Of a stretch of DNA of 16,522 bases, positions 13,093 to 16,522 are shown in pieces. Position 1 is the stretch's first letter; each line of letters begins with the position of its first letter. This DNA is from Patescibacteria group bacterium (GTDB taxonomy: Bacteria; Patescibacteriota; Patescibacteriia; GCA-002772895): contig JAHINX010000015.1 in the NCBI GenBank assembly GCA_018895765.1, positions 1-16,522 on the forward strand, in the 5' to 3' direction. The notes under the pieces were generated by a model. That model was not told where the DNA came from and did not search any database. It worked only from the letters and a program-made list of their open reading frames with translations. A program made the position numbers and the translations under genes.

Positions 13093-13830
13093 ATGAAAGG
13101 TGTTATTATAGCCGGCGGAACGGGTTCGCGCCTGATGCCGCTTACAAAAGTTGTAAATAAATCTCTTTTGCCTGTGTGGAAATATCCGATTATCTATTAC
13201 CCCCTATACACTTTAGCTTCCGCAGGCATAAAAGATATTTTAATAATTTCCGGCACAGGACATGCTGGGCAATTTTTGGAACTTTTGGGCTCGGGCAAGG
13301 ATCTTGGACTTAATCTTTCTTATACGATTCAGGATAAGCCCGGAGGCATTGCAGAAGCCCTAGGCCTTGCGGAAGACTTTGCCGACAATGGCAAAATAGC
13401 TGCGATTCTAGGAGATAATATCTATCAGGATAAGTTTAAAGAAGAAATTAAAAAATTTGAAATAGAAGAAAATGGCGCCAGAGTTTTTTTAAAAAAGGTA
13501 GATGACCCAGAACGTTTCGGGGTGCCGGAAATAGAAGGCGATAGGATTATAAAAATAGAAGAAAAGCCGCTTATGCCAATAAGCCCGTATGCTGTGACCG
13601 GCTTATATTTATACGATAATCGCGTTTGGGATGTTATAAAAAAATTAAAACCCTCCGATAGAGGAGAGCTTGAAATAACCGATGTTAATAATTTTTATAT
13701 AGAGGACGGAACGATGCGCTTTTCCATTGTAAATGGATGGTGGGTTGATGCTGGAACATTTCCATCGCTTCTAAAGGCCAATGTGCTTGCCGCCAGAGAT
13801 ATCAAAGACTTAGATTTCCATCTTGAATAG
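13093..13830 (+). CDS. rfbA: Glucose-1-phosphate thymidylyltransferase (short form)
   Basis: First enzyme of the pathway: makes dTDP-glucose from dTTP and glucose-1-phosphate. The nucleotidyltransferase signature GGTGSRLMPLT lies at residues 8-18, with NKSLLPV just after; IIYYPLYTLASAGI, GGIAEALGLAEDF, ILGDNIYQD and the EKP motif follow in the usual order. It has 245 residues, short of the roughly 290 of E. coli RmlA; forms lacking the C-terminal extension are known. dTTP specificity is inferred from context; UTP or CTP cannot be excluded by sequence alone. No Shine-Dalgarno is visible: the start is preceded by a repeat arm and TTATT. Its 3' end overlaps the convergent PEGA gene by 21 bases. 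Confidence 0.92.
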   Translation: MKGVIIAGGTGSRLMPLTKVVNKSLLPVWKYPIIYYPLYTLASAGIKDILIISGTGHAGQFLELLGSGKDLGLNLSYTIQDKPGGIAEALGLAEDFADNGKIAAILGDNIYQDKFKEEIKKFEIEENGARVFLKKVDDPERFGVPEIEGDRIIKIEEKPLMPISPYAVTGLYLYDNRVWDVIKKLKPSDRGELEITDVNNFYIEDGTMRFSIVNGWWVDAGTFPSLLKANVLAARDIKDLDFHLE

Positions 13831-15117
13831 GCCTTTTGAATTTTGTAATTGGCCGGTGAAATAAATATAAAAATTTTTTGTTATTAACATATCGCCAATA
13901 TCGTCAAACTTAGCCATCTCTACGGTTTGTCTGTGATCACGCTTATCCATTTCTATAATTTCTAATTTATTTTCAAGAATAAAGATTATATAGTCAGAGC
14001 CGTTTAACCAGCGGGCTTTTTTTATATTCTCTCCGATTCTTGTTATAAGCGTTTTTTCTTCTTTATCAAAAGTATAAGTCCATAATTCAAAATCATCATA
14101 GTAGAGGAGATTGTTATCTAGTAAATCAAAATCTTTGGCATTGGCAATTAAAATAGGGATGGAAAGCTTGTTAAGGGGAATATCGAAAACTTGCAATTTG
14201 TTTTCTTGGTTAAGTAAAAATATTTTTTTATCCAAGATATTTTTAATCAGATAATTTTTTCTTTCCAGGGGTATAGGAATGATGTCTGTGTTATCTTTAA
14301 TATCTATTTGTTTCAGCAGGAAGCCCTCGGTAATGTAGAGATAGTTTCCCGAGATACTAAAGTCATCGATTGTTCCCGAAAGCGGGTATAATAAATTAGA
14401 TGTATTAAAGAGCATATCTATTTTATAAATTCCTTTATCATTTTCTACATACAAGACCATTCCATTTTTTTCATCCCATTTTATTTTTTTGATATTTGTG
14501 ATTTTTGGCAATTCTGTTTTTTCACCATTTACATCAAATAGCTGGAAGCCGGAAACTGTTTCTATGATAAACTTATTACTATCGCCAGACCAGGCCGTAC
14601 CTAAAAGAGGACTGGCCGAGGAAAATAGTTTTTTATAGGTTTCTGTTTCTACATTAAAGATAACAGCCTGATAGTTACTGTCTTTTTTTATATATATATC
14701 AGTTATAAATAATTTCCCATTTGGAGAATAAAAAAGAGCGCCGGTATTTTTGTCAATAATATTTATTGGCAGAGATTGTTTAAATAAGCGCGCGTCTTTT
14801 ATAAATGTTGTTATTTCGCTTTCTATGGCAAGCTTTTTTTGCCAGTCAAAGTATCCTTCCTTGGTGATTTTTATCAGATATTCTCCGGGTAAAATATTTT
14901 GCATTCTGAACTCTTCTTTATTTTCAAATTTTTTTTCGTTCAAATAAAGAGTCGCCCCTTTGTTTTTTACGTTTACTACAAGATTGCCTGTTTTTTCAAG
15001 CCTATTTTTTTTTATATTATATCTATATCCGCCGGTATAAAGGAGAATTATGGGTATGCTAATTATGAAAAAAGCGGCAAATATGAAGAAGATAATTTTG
15101 CGATATTTTCGTTGCAT
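13810..15117 (-). CDS. PEGA-domain membrane-anchored protein
   Basis: A 435-residue protein with an N-terminal membrane anchor (about 8-27), the YTGGYRYN segment common in such proteins of this phylum, then a PEGA domain at about 43-110 (TGNLVVNV, GATLYLNEK, ILPGEYLIKITKEGYFDWQKKL). The remaining 320 residues show repeating blocks like SPNGKLFI, SGDSNKFII and NGSDYIIFI, which suggest a beta-propeller. The bulk is probably outside the cell, where PEGA domains are thought to bind surface structures. The function is unknown. It converges on rfbA with a 21-base overlap and no terminator between, and it diverges from murA, sharing a crossed promoter region. Confidence 0.82.
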   Translation of the reverse strand: MQRKYRKIIFFIFAAFFIISIPIILLYTGGYRYNIKKNRLEKTGNLVVNVKNKGATLYLNEKKFENKEEFRMQNILPGEYLIKITKEGYFDWQKKLAIESEITTFIKDARLFKQSLPINIIDKNTGALFYSPNGKLFITDIYIKKDSNYQAVIFNVETETYKKLFSSASPLLGTAWSGDSNKFIIETVSGFQLFDVNGEKTELPKITNIKKIKWDEKNGMVLYVENDKGIYKIDMLFNTSNLLYPLSGTIDDFSISGNYLYITEGFLLKQIDIKDNTDIIPIPLERKNYLIKNILDKKIFLLNQENKLQVFDIPLNKLSIPILIANAKDFDLLDNNLLYYDDFELWTYTFDKEEKTLITRIGENIKKARWLNGSDYIIFILENKLEIIEMDKRDHRQTVEMAKFDDIGDMLITKNFYIYFTGQLQNSKGLFKMEI

Positions 15118-15144
15118 ATAAAAATTGCAATTTTGTTTTTACGA

Positions 15145-15173
15145 TTGACTATTCATAGCCAACTATATATAAT
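15145..15173 (+). promoter_or_regulatory. Promoter of murA
   Basis: TTGACT (15145-15150), a 17-base spacer and TATAAT (15168-15173). The expected start near 15180 leaves at most a few bases before the ATG at 15184, so this too appears near-leaderless. Confidence 0.78.
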
Positions 15174-15190
15174 AATAATGACTATGTCAA
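15162..15190 (-). promoter_or_regulatory. Promoter of the PEGA gene, crossing the murA promoter
   Basis: Read on the minus strand: TTGACA (15190-15185), a 17-base spacer and TATAGT (15167-15162). The expected start near 15155 gives a leader of about 38 bases before the ATG at 15117. It overlaps the murA promoter at 15162-15173, and its -35 lies inside the first murA codons. Confidence 0.7.
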
Positions 15191-16434
15191 AGCTTATTAT
15201 ACAAGGAGGGCGCAAATTAAGGGGAGAAATAAGGATCTCGGGTATGAAAAATGCCGCTACGCCGATTTTAGCGGCTTGTATTTTGGCGAAAGAAAAATGT
15301 GTTATTAAGAACATTCCCGACATATCGGATGTTAATACAATGCTTCAAATATTGAAAAGCCTTGGATTCTCAGTTTTGTATAAAAATCATACAGCAACTA
15401 TTTTGCCTCGGAAGATTGAGCTTAAAGGGCTTGATGTAAGTTTAATCCAGAAACTTCGTTCCTCAATTCTAATTCTGGGTCCTCTTTTGGCCCGTATGGG
15501 TAAAATATCTCTCCCTGAACCTGGAGGATGCATAATCGGAAGAAGGCCAATAGATACTCATTTATATGGTTTTCAAAAATTAGGCGCAAAAGTTCTACAT
15601 AAGAATAAACAAATTTTTTTAAGCGCGCAGAAATTAAGTGGAGCGGAAATTATTTTGCCGGAATTTTCTGTTACGGCAACAGAAAATATATTAATGGCCG
15701 CTTGCATTGCTGAAGGTACTACTATAATAAAGCTGGCCGCCATAGAGCCGCACGTTATTGATTTGATAAAATTTTTAAATACGATGGGCGCGAATATCAA
15801 ACAGGAACTAGGACATACAATCGTTGTAAAGGGAGTGAAGAAAATTTTTGGCGGCGAGCATACGGTTATACCGGATAGCATTGAAGCTGGGACGTTTGCA
15901 ATTGCCGCTCTCATTACAAAGGGCAGATTAAAATTATTAGGGATAGAGCATAGCCATCTTGATGCGGTTTACGAACTTTTAGAGCGTATTGGCGCCGGAT
16001 TAATTTTGGGAAAAAATAGCGCGGAGATATTTTTTAAGAAACCTCTTTCTTCTTTTAAGCTCCAGGCTTTGCCATATCCTGGGTTTCCAACCGACTTACA
16101 GGCGCCTTTTGGTCTTTTGGCAACCGGGTGTAAAGGAACGAGCTTGATTCATGACCCGCTCTACGAAGGTAGGATGGGCTATGTTAATGAGCTTATAAAA
16201 ATGGGAGCAAACGCAACCATTTGTGATCCGCATCGCGTTCTTATCACAGGACCTACGGCTCTTAAGGGGATGGAAATAAAAGGGCTTGATTTGCGCGCTG
16301 GAGCGACATTGGTGTTAGCTGGCTTAATAGCGCAAGGAAGAACGGTCGTAGATGGAGCAGAAAATTTGGATAGAGGATATGAAAGATTTGATGAACGGCT
16401 CTGTGCGTTAGGAGCGGATATCAAAAGAGAATGA
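15184..16434 (+). CDS. murA: UDP-N-acetylglucosamine 1-carboxyvinyltransferase
   Basis: First committed enzyme of peptidoglycan synthesis: transfers enolpyruvate from PEP to UDP-GlcNAc in the cytoplasm, and is the target of fosfomycin. K22-N23 sit in ISGMKNAA and the catalytic cysteine is present as C116 in PGGCIIGRRPID, so fosfomycin sensitivity at this residue is expected. The PTDLQAPFGLL loop and C-terminal DLRAGATLVLAG and DRGYERFDERL are intact. With ATG 15184 it has 416 residues and K22/N23 match E. coli numbering exactly. A second ATG at 15178 lies too close to the -10. The long open frame further upstream crosses the promoters and is not part of the gene. Confidence 0.96.
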   Translation: MSKLIIQGGRKLRGEIRISGMKNAATPILAACILAKEKCVIKNIPDISDVNTMLQILKSLGFSVLYKNHTATILPRKIELKGLDVSLIQKLRSSILILGPLLARMGKISLPEPGGCIIGRRPIDTHLYGFQKLGAKVLHKNKQIFLSAQKLSGAEIILPEFSVTATENILMAACIAEGTTIIKLAAIEPHVIDLIKFLNTMGANIKQELGHTIVVKGVKKIFGGEHTVIPDSIEAGTFAIAALITKGRLKLLGIEHSHLDAVYELLERIGAGLILGKNSAEIFFKKPLSSFKLQALPYPGFPTDLQAPFGLLATGCKGTSLIHDPLYEGRMGYVNELIKMGANATICDPHRVLITGPTALKGMEIKGLDLRAGATLVLAGLIAQGRTVVDGAENLDRGYERFDERLCALGADIKRE

Positions 16435-16439
16435 ATAGG

Positions 16440-16522
16440 TTTTAAGAAATGACCAAACTCCAAATCCCAATGACCAATTAAATCCCAAATTAAGAAATGA
16501 CTAAAAATTATTATTGGGAAAT
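16440..16522. repeat. Heptamer-like array, cut by the window end
   Basis: Degenerate 7-bp units (AATGACC, AAACTCC, AAATCCC, AATGACC, then AAATCCC and AAATGAC variants) follow murA. The last bases, ATTGGGAAAT, read as the reverse complement of the same units, so a second, inverted arm probably begins here. No gene is visible. Confidence 0.65.

Noticed and set aside
14899..15183. N-terminal extension of murA
   Set aside because: It runs antisense to the PEGA gene and across both promoters; the 15184 start aligns exactly with E. coli MurA numbering.
15573..15914. 113-residue minus-strand open frame inside murA
   Set aside because: It is a shadow of a conserved enzyme gene with no start signal or family features.
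1..16522. Alternative genetic code (TGA as glycine) or tRNA/rRNA genes
   Set aside because: TGA ends murI and murA at the expected places, and no cloverleaf or rRNA-like segment was seen.

Overview
The window (16,522 bp, AT-rich) looks like a chromosomal piece of a Candidate Phyla Radiation (Patescibacteria, Parcubacteria-like) bacterium. The signs are compact gene packing, many starts without a Shine-Dalgarno, a PEGA-domain protein of the type common in that group, large lineage-specific membrane proteins, and many short repeats in intergenic spacers and even inside genes. TGA ends murI and murA, and nothing suggests TGA is read as glycine, so the code is the standard one. The phylum call is an inference; no rRNA or tRNA gene is present.

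Layout. Positions 1-2929 (+) hold the end of lemA, then htpX, murI and a GT4 glycosyltransferase in one tight run closed by a terminator (2928-2957). A large polytopic membrane protein lies on the minus strand (3014-4999). After a divergent spacer with a 19-bp inverted repeat, the plus strand carries a CDP-alcohol phosphatidyltransferase, a GT-C-like membrane protein, an anchored protein of unknown function and a small two-helix membrane protein. Next comes a dTDP-L-rhamnose region: rfbC (9073), a HIT protein, a four-helix-bundle protein, rfbB (10414), a HAD hydrolase with its own terminator, rfbD (12163) with its own promoter, and rfbA (13093). rfbA meets a minus-strand PEGA protein tail to tail. 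That protein and murA diverge from crossing promoters.

How the genes fit together. RfbA, B, C and D form the complete route from glucose-1-phosphate to dTDP-L-rhamnose. The glycosyltransferase and the two GT-C-like membrane proteins are plausible users of activated sugars for a surface polysaccharide or glycoprotein. MurI and MurA supply peptidoglycan precursors. LemA, HtpX and the CDP-alcohol enzyme belong to membrane upkeep.

Most unusual content. Several spacers in the second half contain the same design: two arms of locus-specific 7-9 bp tandem units in inverted orientation, beginning inside the last codons of the upstream gene and ending at or inside the start of the next gene. At 8616-8745 and 12976-13090 the arms enclose small GC-rich hairpins. 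At 9962-10421 they enclose a complete gene for a four-helix-bundle protein of the 23S-rRNA-intervening-sequence (S23) family. This resembles an rRNA intervening sequence (inverted-repeat stem plus S23 protein) placed between two protein genes, and is the best candidate for an undescribed element. Related repeats also sit in frame inside two coding sequences: a palindromic repeat and two heptamer arrays in the glycosyltransferase, and a C/G palindrome in the minus-strand membrane protein. A separate 147-bp MITE-like element lies just before rfbC.
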